A stretch of 28,282 nt of DNA from UBA11540 sp003445125 (GCA_937899435.1 CALBQG010000127.1:1-28282); one strand, 5' to 3'. Counted from the stretch's first letter, positions 6,724 to 12,948 are shown. The notes: generated by a model from the sequence alone, not told the origin. Made by a program: numbers and translations.

Positions 6724-7278
6724 TTACCGTTCCCGCACGATCAGCTTGTCGGACAACCCGCCGCGGCGGTAGATGCCCTGGTAGATTCCCGTGCATTTTT
6801 CGTACAGCGCGAACTGCCGCCGTGCGGTTTCTTCGTCTCCGTACACCTTCCAGGTACCCACACATTTGGCACCTTGGGCTTTGGATTGGATGAACCCGCG
6901 GACGTCCTCGGGCGGGTATCCCAGAAAAAGCCCGATCTCATGGGGAAAATTTGCGCGGGTATTGAGACGGGAAATCAGCTCCCGCACGCACTTTTCCACG
7001 TGTTCGGTCGGATACTGCCGTTCCCGCAGAATTGCCTGAGCCTGTTCGCTTTGCCAGTCCTTTTGCAGACGGTGCGGACGGTACATATAAATCAGTGCGC
7101 GGTTTTCCGTGAATTTGAGCGGGAGAATCTTCACGCCGCGCGGCAGCAGGCGCTTGTTCCACTCCCGCAGACACGTCGTCAACTCCGCTCTGCTCTGTGC
7201 GGGACAGGTGAACAGATTTCCGCTTTTGATTCCCGCCATCGTCGGGGAGCATTGGCGGATGACCAGTTCTTCAGACAT
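6724..7278 (-). CDS. DUF3793 family protein
   Basis: This 184-residue, probably cytoplasmic protein is recognised by the N-terminal QCSPTMAGIKSGNLF block (8-22) and the FPHEIGLFLGYPPEDVRGFI block (about 112-131). It also has several Cys residues (C10 and C25, for example) and a central KILPLKF segment. No catalytic role is established for the family. From memory, DUF3793 genes in Clostridia and sulfate reducers often sit near ferrous-iron transport (feo) or flavodoxin genes, suggesting metal or redox physiology. The chosen ATG (7278) has GGAGGTGAGG immediately upstream. It overlaps the stop codon of the preceding chimeric ORF by 8 nt, so translation is likely coupled. It is the last gene of the DUF2325 operon; no clear terminator follows before the next promoter. 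Confidence 0.88.
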   Translation of the reverse strand: MSEELVIRQCSPTMAGIKSGNLFTCPAQSRAELTTCLREWNKRLLPRGVKILPLKFTENRALIYMYRPHRLQKDWQSEQAQAILRERQYPTEHVEKCVRELISRLNTRANFPHEIGLFLGYPPEDVRGFIQSKAQGAKCVGTWKVYGDEETARRQFALYEKCTGIYQGIYRRGGLSDKLIVRER

Positions 7279-7571
7279 TGTCCTCACCTCCCGCGTGAGC
7301 ATTGACGTGCAATGTTGCCATGGGGATTCGGTGACTGCGGGCAGTGCGCAGGATTTGTCCCCGCATTTTGTGCGACCTCGTGCCGGTACAGTTCACCGGA
7401 GAACACTGACAGATGCTCGGGATTTCAGACACTGACGCCACCTCCCGCGTGGGCGTCCAGAATTCCGCGCAATGCCGCCATGGAGCTTTGATGACTGCGG
7501 GCAATGCGCAGGTTCTGCCCCCGTGTTTCTTCCAACACTGACCGCAGCATTTTGTGCGACATTGTGCCGGT
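7240..7571. repeat. Diverged tandem duplication across the DUF2325/DUF3793 junction
   Basis: Copy one (7240-7387, 148 bp) and copy two (7394-7571, 178 bp) each contain the 3' part of DUF2325, the overlapping stop/start and the first 13 codons of DUF3793. They differ by two in-frame deletions (24 and 6 nt) and by scattered substitutions. The shared landmarks in order on the minus strand are ACCGGCAC, TCGCACAAAATG, GCCCGCAGTCA, CACGCGGGAGGTG and TGTCTGAA. Confidence 0.85.
7271..7432 (-). CDS. Chimeric small ORF: DUF3793 N-terminus fused to DUF2325 C-terminus
   Basis: This 53-codon ORF begins GTG TCT GAA, with GGAGGTG 6 nt upstream. Residues 1-12 (VSEIPSICQCSP) match the DUF3793 start (MSEELVIRQCSP). 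Residues from about 15 on (TGTRSHKMRGQ, RTARSH, AHAGG) match the DUF2325 C-terminus (TGTMSHKM, RIARSH, AHAGG). Its start overlaps the DUF2325 stop by 8 nt (7425-7432), and its stop overlaps the DUF3793 start by 8 nt (7271-7278), so the operon junction is duplicated exactly. The indels relative to the parent are multiples of three. Codons for Gln-Cys-Ser differ only at synonymous positions, hinting at protein-level constraint. It may be an expressed microprotein, or a relic kept because its 3' end carries the ribosome-binding site of DUF3793. Confidence 0.5.
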   Translation of the reverse strand: MSEIPSICQCSPVNCTGTRSHKMRGQILRTARSHRIPMATLHVNAHAGGEDNV

Positions 7572-7709
7572 GAATAATACCAGCAGATCGGGCGCGCCGA
7601 TGCTCTTGAGTTTTTTGGTATAGACTTTGGCTTTGCAGTCGTACATTGCGCACAAATCTTTGTATTGCCGCTCCATGCACTCGTTTCCGCCGACGATTAC
7701 AACGCTCAT
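7425..7709 (-). CDS. DUF2325 domain protein
   Basis: This 94-residue protein has a Rossmann-like beginning, MSVVIVGGNECMERQY, followed by CAMYDCKAKVYTKKL, a central strand DLLVLFTGTMSHKM (41-54) and a C-terminal RIARSHQSSMAALRGIL helix. This is the layout of the DUF2325 family, a small alpha/beta domain of unknown biochemical role. ATG at 7709 has GAGAGGA upstream; the longer reading frame beginning at 7736 is rejected because it runs through the palindromic operator. It is the first gene of an operon with the chimeric ORF and DUF3793. From memory, DUF2325 and DUF3793 recur near iron-uptake genes in Clostridia. The large operator suggests tight repression under some metabolic or metal signal. 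Confidence 0.85.
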   Translation of the reverse strand: MSVVIVGGNECMERQYKDLCAMYDCKAKVYTKKLKSIGAPDLLVLFTGTMSHKMLRSVLEETRGQNLRIARSHQSSMAALRGILDAHAGGGVSV

Positions 7710-7720
7710 AGATTCCTCTC

Positions 7721-7752
7721 TTTCTTGAGTTAGCATATGCTAACTCAAGAAA
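7721..7752. promoter_or_regulatory. 32-bp perfect palindrome, probable operator of the DUF2325 operon
   Basis: The 16-bp arms TTTCTTGAGTTAGCAT (7721-7736) and its exact complement (7737-7752) have no spacer. The palindrome directly abuts the -10 box and covers the expected transcription start and early leader, a classic repressor position. The inner TTAG-6-CTAA resembles DtxR/IdeR-type metal-regulator boxes, which is an inference. The transcript would also fold into a hairpin 11 nt upstream of the start codon. Confidence 0.7.
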
Positions 7753-7781
7753 AGTATACCTGAAAATTTTCCTTCTGTCAA
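7753..7781 (-). promoter_or_regulatory. Strong sigma-A promoter of the DUF2325 operon
   Basis: A consensus TTGACA (7776-7781) and TATACT (7753-7758) are separated by exactly 17 bp on the minus strand. The near-consensus match together with the adjoining palindrome suggests a strong promoter held off by a repressor. Confidence 0.85.
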
Positions 7782-7830
7782 CGGGTTTCATAAAAATTTT
7801 AAAAAACGTCACAAATTTTCGTTTTCCTTG

Positions 7831-7868
7831 GCGGCAAGAGCATCCGGCGCACAGCGCCTGAGGGATTG
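7831..7868 (+). repeat. Palindromic repeat element A, copy 1
   Basis: This 38-bp element ends in GCGCCTGAGGGATTG and contains the small inverted repeat GGCGC/GCGCC. It matches 8281-8318 at 31 of 38 positions in the same orientation. Confidence 0.7.
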
Positions 7869-7915
7869 CTGTTCAAACGCCGAAAAAACCTCTGCTTTCT
7901 GCTGATTTGAAGTTC

Positions 7916-7967
7916 CGCGGGCTCCTTCCGTCACGCTTACGCGTGCCACCTTCCTCCCGGAGGAAGG
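7916..7967 (-). repeat. Palindromic repeat element B, copy 1
   Basis: The first 26 bp (7916-7941) are identical to 8640-8665. The rest holds a CCTTCCTCC/GGAGGAAGG hairpin (7949-7967) that is lost in the second copy. Read on the minus strand it has the same plan as element C. Confidence 0.7.
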
Positions 7968-8075
7968 CAACGGTTGACGCGCTGCACTGCCGCAGATTTT
8001 CTTCCTGCCGAATCCGCACAAAAATTCACTCACAGCTGCACAGCATAAAGTCTCATCCCTTCCCACCCCCAACAC

Positions 8076-8125
8076 CCCTCAGTCGCCTACGGCGACAGCT
8101 CCCCTCTTAAAAAGAGGGCAGCCTA
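8076..8125 (-). repeat. Palindromic repeat element C, copy 1
   Basis: It contains two hairpins, GTCGCC-TAC-GGCGAC (8082-8096) and CCCTCTT-AAA-AAGAGGG (8102-8118). It is the inverted relative of the element at 8441-8486. Confidence 0.7.
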
Positions 8126-8280
8126 TCGGTGTCCGACCGCAGTGCGAAAAAGAAACTGCGGCGAAAATCTTTTGTTTTAAAAGTGCAAACTTTCGGTGTT
8201 GAAAACTGTGAAAACTCGGATTTTGTCTTTGCTTTTTCTGTGGCACAAAGGCAAAAAACGCACCAACTCATGGCTCCTTT

Positions 8281-8318
8281 GCGGTAAGGGCGGCTGGCGC
8301 GGAGCGCCTGAGGGATTG
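8281..8318 (+). repeat. Palindromic repeat element A, copy 2
   Basis: Second copy of element A, 450 bp from the first, with the identical tail GCGCCTGAGGGATTG. Confidence 0.7.
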
Positions 8319-8440
8319 TTTGGAAAGCACCGAATCCGTGCGGAAATCCATTCTGAACGACTCGGAAAATCGCTTTTGATATTTTCTGAATATTTGCAGA
8401 AATTTCCTTTTTGTGCAAAGAAAAAACACGCACGAACAAA

Positions 8441-8486
8441 GGCTCCCTCTGAGAGGGAGCTGTCGCGAAGCGACTGAAGGAGCCTG
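8441..8486 (+). repeat. Palindromic repeat element C, copy 2 (cloverleaf)
   Basis: The outer arms AGGCTCC (8441-8447) and GGAGCCT (8480-8486) enclose the hairpins CTCCCTC-TGA-GAGGGAG and GTCGC-GAA-GCGAC. The single strand can therefore fold into a three-way junction. Confidence 0.75.
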
Positions 8487-8639
8487 CGCGACTTTCGTTT
8501 TTTGCTGCTTTCGGTTTTGGAGAAAATACACGACCGACATTTTTTTCTAACTTGAAGTTATCACCGAAAGTATGAAACAAAAATCGAATTCAGAATCCGC
8601 AGACAGGCAAAACCGCAGCTTTCTGCTACTTTTCACTCT

Positions 8640-8665
8640 CGCGGGCTCCTTCCGTCACGCTTACG
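8640..8665 (-). repeat. Palindromic repeat element B, copy 2 (truncated)
   Basis: Identical over 26 bp to 7916-7941. The hairpin half seen in copy 1 is missing, and different sequence follows. Confidence 0.7.
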
Positions 8666-8814
8666 GTGATGCACCGCCGCGGAAGAAAAGTGTGCGGATT
8701 TTGGGTTTTGAAAACTCAGATTCTGCGGTTGCCTTCTTTGCGGCACAGAGGAAAAGCGGAGCGGGTGAAAACACAGACTCCCATAGGAAGACAGACCGCT
8801 TGCCGAAAATAACC

Positions 8815-8848
8815 CGTCGGGCAGCCCTTTTTAAAGGGCTGCCCGACG
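8815..8848 (-). terminator. Terminator of the Ser-rich lipoprotein gene
   Basis: The 16-bp perfect arms (8815-8830 and 8833-8848) start 10 nt after the minus-strand stop codon. The T-run lies in the loop region and a weak GGTTATTTTC follows. Confidence 0.75.
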
Positions 8849-8858
8849 AGTTGCCGTT

Positions 8859-9527
8859 TTATTTATTTTTCTCGACAATTTCGCGAAGCGCATTTTCGGT
8901 GTCCTCTTTATCCGCTCCGAACAAGTAGTATTCCGGTTCGTCTTTAAACTGTATCCTGATCGTGCCCATAAAGCCTACCCGCCACAGGCAGTTGCCGTCT
9001 TTATCAAAGGCGGCAACGTTGACAGCGCCTCCGGTGGAAGGATTCTCCGACTTTTCAAGTACCGCAGGGGACATATTGCTCAGCAGGTCGAAGATAGTGC
9101 GGATTTCCTCTTCCGTGAGTGTGCGTCCCTTTAATTCGTCGAAGGGACTGCATTGCAGCACCAGTTCTCCGATTTCGGACGCGAAGCCATCACCTGCAAA
9201 AAGATTCTGCCACCGGGTCAGCGTGTCCTGTGTACCCAGGACTTTTTTGCCGGTTGTGGGGATATACAGGCGGTCATCCTTCGCCGCCGCATCGTTGTTG
9301 GTCACCACGGTGCCTTTGATTTTCGACACATCCGCCGCCTTTGATTGGTCATTTTCCGAAGAAACATCGGAAGAAGACGGCTGCGCGGAAACCTTTGATT
9401 GTTCACTTTCCGAAGAGACACCGGAAGAGGGCGCTTGCGAGGAGACCTCCGCCTGCTCTCCGCAGCCCGTCATTGCCGCGCTGAGAACCACGGCGCAAAC
9501 GGCAAGAATCAAGAAATGTTTTTTCAT
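8859..9527 (-). CDS. Lipoprotein with Ser-rich repeat linker, function unknown
   Basis: This 222-residue lipoprotein has a signal peptide starting MKKHFLILAVCAVVL, a lipobox MTGC (lipid-modified Cys at about residue 22) and a Ser/Glu-rich linker (about 25-65). The linker is made of two 18-residue repeats resembling VSSESEQSK and VSSENDQSK. The globular C-terminal half (about 70-222) contains KVLGTQDTLTRWQNLF, LTEEEIRTIFDLL and a beta-rich CLWRVGFMGTIRIQF segment ending in an acidic helix. I do not recognise the domain. The protein should be anchored on the outer face of the membrane. ATG at 9527 fits AAGGAG 8 nt upstream; the TTG one codon earlier is less likely. A small leader ORF overlaps its start as TGATG. 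Confidence 0.82.
   Translation of the reverse strand: MKKHFLILAVCAVVLSAAMTGCGEQAEVSSQAPSSGVSSESEQSKVSAQPSSSDVSSENDQSKAADVSKIKGTVVTNNDAAAKDDRLYIPTTGKKVLGTQDTLTRWQNLFAGDGFASEIGELVLQCSPFDELKGRTLTEEEIRTIFDLLSNMSPAVLEKSENPSTGGAVNVAAFDKDGNCLWRVGFMGTIRIQFKDEPEYYLFGADKEDTENALREIVEKNK
9339..9446. repeat. Two tandem 54-bp repeats encoding the Ser-rich linker
   Basis: Units 9339-9392 and 9393-9446 match at about 44 of 54 positions and encode two 18-residue Ser/Glu/Gln-rich linker repeats of the lipoprotein. The length is a multiple of three, so gain or loss of units would keep the frame. Confidence 0.85.
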
Positions 9528-9586
9528 CAAACATTCTCCTTTTGTTTTTTATCATCAAAGCATTTCCCCCAAGCATTGCCCCCCAA
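9527..9586 (-). CDS. Possible 19-residue leader peptide before the lipoprotein
   Basis: An AAAGGAGG Shine-Dalgarno (9593-9600) is followed after 6 nt by TTG (9586) and an open frame of 19 codons reading MGGNAWGKCFDDKKQKENV. Its TGA overlaps the lipoprotein ATG as TGATG. The ribosome-binding site is better than that of the lipoprotein itself, which lies within this ORF. It may be a translated leader that couples or regulates lipoprotein synthesis. The small size and TTG start keep this tentative. Confidence 0.35.
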   Translation of the reverse strand: MGGNAWGKCFDDKKQKENV

Positions 9587-9727
9587 AAATTACCTCCTTT
9601 CTTTTTTTGGGGGGGGAGAACAAATTACTTATGACGCAATATATAGCGTAGATTTACAAGTGATTCCGAATACTGCTCAAAATTGTTTGTTGCTGCATTT
9701 ATCGGAGCTGTACGTACAGAAACCGTG

Positions 9728-10744
9728 TTAATTATAATGCCATTTCTTACGCCGTTCTTTTTCATCGTCAAGTTTCAGCTGAATGATCCCGTCAACTGCC
9801 CATAAGCTCGTTAAAATCGCGAGGATGATGAGAACCAGCTGAAAATGTCGGTACCTTTCTTCTGCCTGAAGGCGCGGAGAGGCTGCTATGCGCGCCGCCG
9901 CACGGGCGCGGGAAGCGGCACGGGCGATCTCCAACTGTTCTTCGGCAACTTTCCTCAGCTTGCCGCCCGGCTCGATCACGCCGCCGTTTTCGGGGGTGAA
10001 AAGCTCGCTGTTTTCCTCATTGAAGCCGGTTGAAATCAAAAATGTGCCGGTTTTGCATTTTACATAAAACACATACCCTACCCCGTCCGTGCGCATGATT
10101 TTGGCTTCGGCTGCCGGCAGGTCAATATCCTTGTCTGTCTGCGGGAGGACGCGGTCGATGACGCGGACAAAATCGACGGATTGGTTTCGGTCTCTGCTCG
10201 GCATATAGGTGCGGACATAGGCTGTGTTGAATTCAGCCACACCCGCGAAATGCCCCTCTTCGTCCAGGACATCGCAGATATACATTGGTTTCCCGTTCAT
10301 GATGAACGGGACACATTCAATCTCATCTCTTTCGGCATAGACGGTAATGTCGCAGTAATAAAGCGGCATAAGCGTGCTTATGTCAGGGGTAAGACCGTAG
10401 CTTTCCAGTATGGCGGCGGTGCCGTCCTTTTCCATTTCGGCAAGAATTCCGTCAATTCGGGATTCGGAGACGTAAGTATCATCCGTCGAATAGGATTCCC
10501 GCGCCAGCTGCGACATTCCGTATTTTTCCAGCTCTCGGTCGTCGATGATACGCTTCGGATCGTTGTTCGGCTCTTCTTCGGAGGCGGTCATGTCGAAATC
10601 AAAATCATACGGGGGAAAAAACCAGTCGTCCGAAAAAAGGTCGTCCGGCAGGGTAGGCTCCTGCGGAAAGTCATCGGCGAACGCCGAAGGCGACAAACAG
10701 ACCGTCAGCATCAGCGCAATCAGCACACAAAGCACTTTTTTCAT
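9728..10744 (-). CDS. Secreted protein with C-terminal membrane anchor, function unknown
   Basis: This 338-residue protein has a cleavable signal peptide (1-23, ending SAFA before Asp-Asp). An acidic, aromatic-rich segment (DDLFSDDWFFPPYDFDFD, about 36-53) follows, then a folded extracytoplasmic domain (about 75-265). An Ala/Arg-rich amphipathic helix (about 272-298), one transmembrane helix (about 305-325) and a short basic cytoplasmic tail, KERRKKWHYN, complete it. No known domain is recognised. The start at 10744 has AAGGAG 7 nt upstream; the longer frame to 10822 overlaps the upstream lipoprotein and is rejected. The gene begins 2 nt after the stop codon of the 44-residue lipoprotein gene, so the two are almost certainly co-translated and may form a complex. 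Confidence 0.78.
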   Translation of the reverse strand: MKKVLCVLIALMLTVCLSPSAFADDFPQEPTLPDDLFSDDWFFPPYDFDFDMTASEEEPNNDPKRIIDDRELEKYGMSQLARESYSTDDTYVSESRIDGILAEMEKDGTAAILESYGLTPDISTLMPLYYCDITVYAERDEIECVPFIMNGKPMYICDVLDEEGHFAGVAEFNTAYVRTYMPSRDRNQSVDFVRVIDRVLPQTDKDIDLPAAEAKIMRTDGVGYVFYVKCKTGTFLISTGFNEENSELFTPENGGVIEPGGKLRKVAEEQLEIARAASRARAAARIAASPRLQAEERYRHFQLVLIILAILTSLWAVDGIIQLKLDDEKERRKKWHYN

Positions 10745-10746
10745 GG

Positions 10747-10881
10747 TCACTTCTCCTTGGAAGTTATTTCGGAGGAAACATCCGATGTTGCCGATTCGAA
10801 GGATACGGACGGGTCTTTGCAACCCGCAAGCGCACAGAGAACGGCAAGGATTGCCGCAGGGATTTTCAAAGATTTTTTCAC
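10747..10881 (-). CDS. 44-residue lipoprotein, GTG start
   Basis: The frame starts GTG (10881) and encodes VKKSLKIPAAILAVLCALAG, then Cys21: a near-ideal lipoprotein signal with lipobox LAGC. A 23-residue Ser/Glu-rich tail containing SATSDVSSEITSKEK follows. AAAGGAAA lies about 8 nt upstream of the start. The TGA stop lies 2 nt before the ATG of the next gene, whose ribosome-binding site (AAGGAG) encodes the last Lys-Glu. It is short enough to be missed by gene finders. The tail resembles the linker of the lipoprotein at 8859-9527, so it may be a truncated lipoprotein or a genuine small partner of the membrane-anchored protein downstream. Confidence 0.6.
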   Translation of the reverse strand: MKKSLKIPAAILAVLCALAGCKDPSVSFESATSDVSSEITSKEK

Positions 10882-11028
10882 CGCAAATTTCCTTTCCTTT
10901 TTGATTTCTTAGCTAAATTTAAAAAAACACACTTGTTATTGCTTTCTATATATATAGACGATGAAAAAATGAAATTGCTACAGCTTTTTTAAAAAATTTT
11001 TATGTTTTCGTGCCTAATTTGAAAAATA

Positions 11029-11057
11029 TTGCAACTTTTCGGCAACTGTGCTATACT
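11029..11057 (+). promoter_or_regulatory. Sigma-A promoter of the TRIC channel operon
   Basis: TTGCAA (11029-11034) and TATACT (11052-11057) are separated by exactly 17 bp, 30 bp before the ATG. The rest of the divergent gap (10882-11028) is strongly A/T-rich, with a TATATATATA run at 10948-10957 that may hold the opposite promoter. Confidence 0.75.
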
Positions 11058-11087
11058 TTTTCACAGAATCCATCGGGGGGAATCGGA

Positions 11088-11717
11088 ATGTATTCGATCA
11101 TTGTCTTTATTCTGGAGGTGTTCGGCACCGTGGCGTTTGCTTCGTCGGGCGCGATGGTTGCCATTCAGAAAAAAATGGATTTGCTGGGGGTCATTGTGCT
11201 GGGCATTTGTACGGCGGTCGGCGGCGGGGTCATCCGCGATACGCTGATCGGCGTCACTCCGCCTGTGACGTTTCGCGACCCGATTTATTGCCTGATTGCC
11301 ACCGCCGTTTCGGTGCTGACCTTTTTGCCCGCCGTGCGGCGCGTATTGACGCGGCACACCGCCGTGTACGACCGCTTTATGTTCTGGATGGACGCGATCG
11401 GTCTGGGGGTGTTCACGGTCATCGGCGTGCAGGCGGCGTTTGCCGCCGTTTTCGACTGCAACCGCTTTCTGGCGGTGTTTGTCGGCGTGGTGACGGGTGT
11501 GGGCGGCGGCGTGCTGCGGGATGTGCTGGCGCAGAATACACCGTACATTTTCGTGAAGCACTTCTATGCCTGCGCGTCGCTCATCGGTGCATGGCTGTGC
11601 GCCGTGCTGTGGAAACCGTGCGGGAGCAGTATCGCCATGCTGGTCGGATTGGCGGCGGTGATCATACTGCGCGTGCTGGCGGCGCATTTTCACTGGAGTC
11701 TGCCGAAAGCGGAGTGA
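11088..11717 (+). CDS. TRIC-type cation channel (UPF0126/YadS family)
   Basis: This 209-residue protein has seven predicted transmembrane helices. It carries the family's two internal repeats: AFASSGAMVAI, then TAVGGGVIRDTLIG in the first half, and FTVIGVQAA, then TGVGGGVLRDVLAQ in the second half. Prokaryotic TRIC proteins form trimeric monovalent-cation channels. The double GGGVxRD motif makes the family call firm, but the ion selectivity and role here are inferred from the family. ATG at 11088 begins MYSIIVFILE, preceded by GGGGGGAA; the longer frame starting at 11010 would overlap the promoter. It is followed after 5 nt by a lipoprotein gene whose ribosome-binding site (GGAG) lies in its last codons, so the two form an operon. 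Confidence 0.9.
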   Translation: MYSIIVFILEVFGTVAFASSGAMVAIQKKMDLLGVIVLGICTAVGGGVIRDTLIGVTPPVTFRDPIYCLIATAVSVLTFLPAVRRVLTRHTAVYDRFMFWMDAIGLGVFTVIGVQAAFAAVFDCNRFLAVFVGVVTGVGGGVLRDVLAQNTPYIFVKHFYACASLIGAWLCAVLWKPCGSSIAMLVGLAAVIILRVLAAHFHWSLPKAE

Positions 11718-11722
11718 CAGGA

Positions 11723-12910
11723 ATGAAAAAACTGTGGCTGATTTTTTGCTGTCTTTTTCTGGCGTCCTGCACTGTGGCGCAGGACGTCTCGTCGTTTGCG
11801 CCTTCTTCGCGGGAAATCTCTGCGGAAGCGGTGTCCTCTGCCGAGGAATCCTCACTTTCCGAGGAGGAAATCCGTGCGCTTGCCGAGCGGGTATTTCCCG
11901 ATCTTGAACAGCGTTTCTACATCCGACAGCTGCGCGGCGAGATGCTGAGAAACCTGTGTGTGCTGTATGAAGCGTGCCAAAATTTTGAGGTGCAGTGCCT
12001 GCTCACAACGCCGCTCGCCGAGGAGGACGTGGATCAGCTGCTGACCTATCTCGACTACGACTGCCCCGAACTGATTCAGTACGATTCGGAAATGGGCTGG
12101 GGCTTGACGCGCAACGACGAGGGACTGGTGACCAGCGTGATTCCGAGTTATCGGATGTCGAAAAAAGTGTATAAAAACTACTATGCCGAAACCGAGCGCG
12201 CGCTCGACGAAATTTGCGGTGCGGCGCGGGGAATGAGCGATTTTGAAGCGGAATGTCTGGTCTACCGGGAATTGATCAGCCGTTATACCTACCACGCCAA
12301 AGCCGCCAACTGCAACAACGCCTACGGGCTTCTGATCGCAAAAACGGCGCGCTGTGAGGGTATTGCGCGCACGTTCCTGTGGGCGATGAGAAAGCTGAAC
12401 ATTCCCGCTTTCTGTATCATGGCAAACAATGCAGACGGCGACCCTCATTCGTGGAACGCCGTGCAGATCGGCGGCGAGTGGTACGATGTGGACATCACGC
12501 ACGACGACTATTACGACGACGGAGAAAAATTCCCGATTGCCTACGGTTCGGTCAATCTCCCTTCCGATTTCAAGCGCCGCGACTACACGCTCTGGGACGC
12601 TTGCACCGCTTTCGGCGACCTGCCGCAGACCGACAGCGTCAAGGACAATTACCATGTGCGGATGAACGCATGGTACACCACCGCCGAGGAAGGCGAAGCG
12701 CTGCTTCGCCGTCTTTTGGACGAGGCAGAAAGCGAAAACGCCGACCACCTTTCGCTGCAATCGCTGACCGCGTGGGAGGCACTGGACAAACGGCTGCCGC
12801 AGGTGATCGACGACTGGTGCCAAACGGCGGCGTGCCGTTCGGTGAATTACACGGTGTACCGCTACCCGTCCACCGGCACAATTTATCTGAAATTGAAGTT
12901 TAATTTCTGA
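11723..12910 (+). CDS. Lipoprotein with transglutaminase-like cysteine-protease domain
   Basis: This 395-residue surface lipoprotein has a signal peptide, MKKLWLIFCCLFLA, with lipobox LASC (lipid-modified Cys16) and a Ser/Glu-rich linker (about 17-50). An N-terminal helical region (about 50-165) precedes a transglutaminase-like core (about 175-270). The probable catalytic triad is Cys211 in TARCEGIART, His242 in DPHSWNAV and Asp257 in WYDVDITHDD, all conserved in spacing and context. Bacterial members of this fold are often peptidases or cell-wall cross-link enzymes. The C-terminal 110 residues have no recognised domain. ATG at 11723 uses GGAG in the end of the TRIC gene. A very long frame starting at 11048 is only an out-of-frame read through the TRIC gene. 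Confidence 0.88.
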   Translation: MKKLWLIFCCLFLASCTVAQDVSSFAPSSREISAEAVSSAEESSLSEEEIRALAERVFPDLEQRFYIRQLRGEMLRNLCVLYEACQNFEVQCLLTTPLAEEDVDQLLTYLDYDCPELIQYDSEMGWGLTRNDEGLVTSVIPSYRMSKKVYKNYYAETERALDEICGAARGMSDFEAECLVYRELISRYTYHAKAANCNNAYGLLIAKTARCEGIARTFLWAMRKLNIPAFCIMANNADGDPHSWNAVQIGGEWYDVDITHDDYYDDGEKFPIAYGSVNLPSDFKRRDYTLWDACTAFGDLPQTDSVKDNYHVRMNAWYTTAEEGEALLRRLLDEAESENADHLSLQSLTAWEALDKRLPQVIDDWCQTAACRSVNYTVYRYPSTGTIYLKLKFNF

Positions 12911-12922
12911 AAAATCGGGCAT

Positions 12923-12941
12923 CCTGTCAGCAGACAGGAGG
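12923..12941 (+). other. Hairpin occluding the ribosome-binding site of the next gene
   Basis: CCTGTC (12923-12928) pairs with GACAGG (12933-12938) around a 4-nt loop. The right arm includes part of the AGGAGG Shine-Dalgarno (12936-12941) of the downstream gene, so the stem could reduce initiation. Confidence 0.45.
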
Positions 12942-12948
12942 TTTGTTT

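Larger units (their letters stand above)
7782..8814. repeat. Gene-free mosaic of degenerate palindromic repeats
   Basis: About 1 kb has no convincing gene. It holds at least six copies of three related palindromic elements (A: 7831 and 8281; B: 7916 and 8640; C: 8076 and 8441) in both orientations. They are separated by T/A-rich spacers that are themselves similar: the GAAAACTC..GATT..TTGC..TTCTTTGCGGCAC-like segment near 8207 recurs near 8709. Each element follows the plan hairpin 1, short link, hairpin 2, then GA(A/G)GGAG. I recall very similar intergenic repeats in Oscillospiraceae genomes. Reading frames here are composed of repeat sequence and are not annotated. Confidence 0.75.

Noticed and set aside
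8107..8580. 157-codon minus-strand frame
   Set aside because: Composed of repeat elements A and C; contains the SQREPLF-type peptide typical of translated intergenic repeats and has no ribosome-binding site.
7831..8665. CRISPR array
   Set aside because: Repeats are few, irregularly spaced, in both orientations and diverged; no cas genes.
8572..8928. 118-codon plus-strand frame
   Set aside because: Runs through repeat element B, the terminator hairpin and into the antisense of the lipoprotein gene.
11048..11722. Upstream part of a 620-codon frame ending with the transglutaminase-like protein
   Set aside because: It is an alternative frame of the TRIC gene; the lipoprotein signal peptide at 11723 marks the true start.
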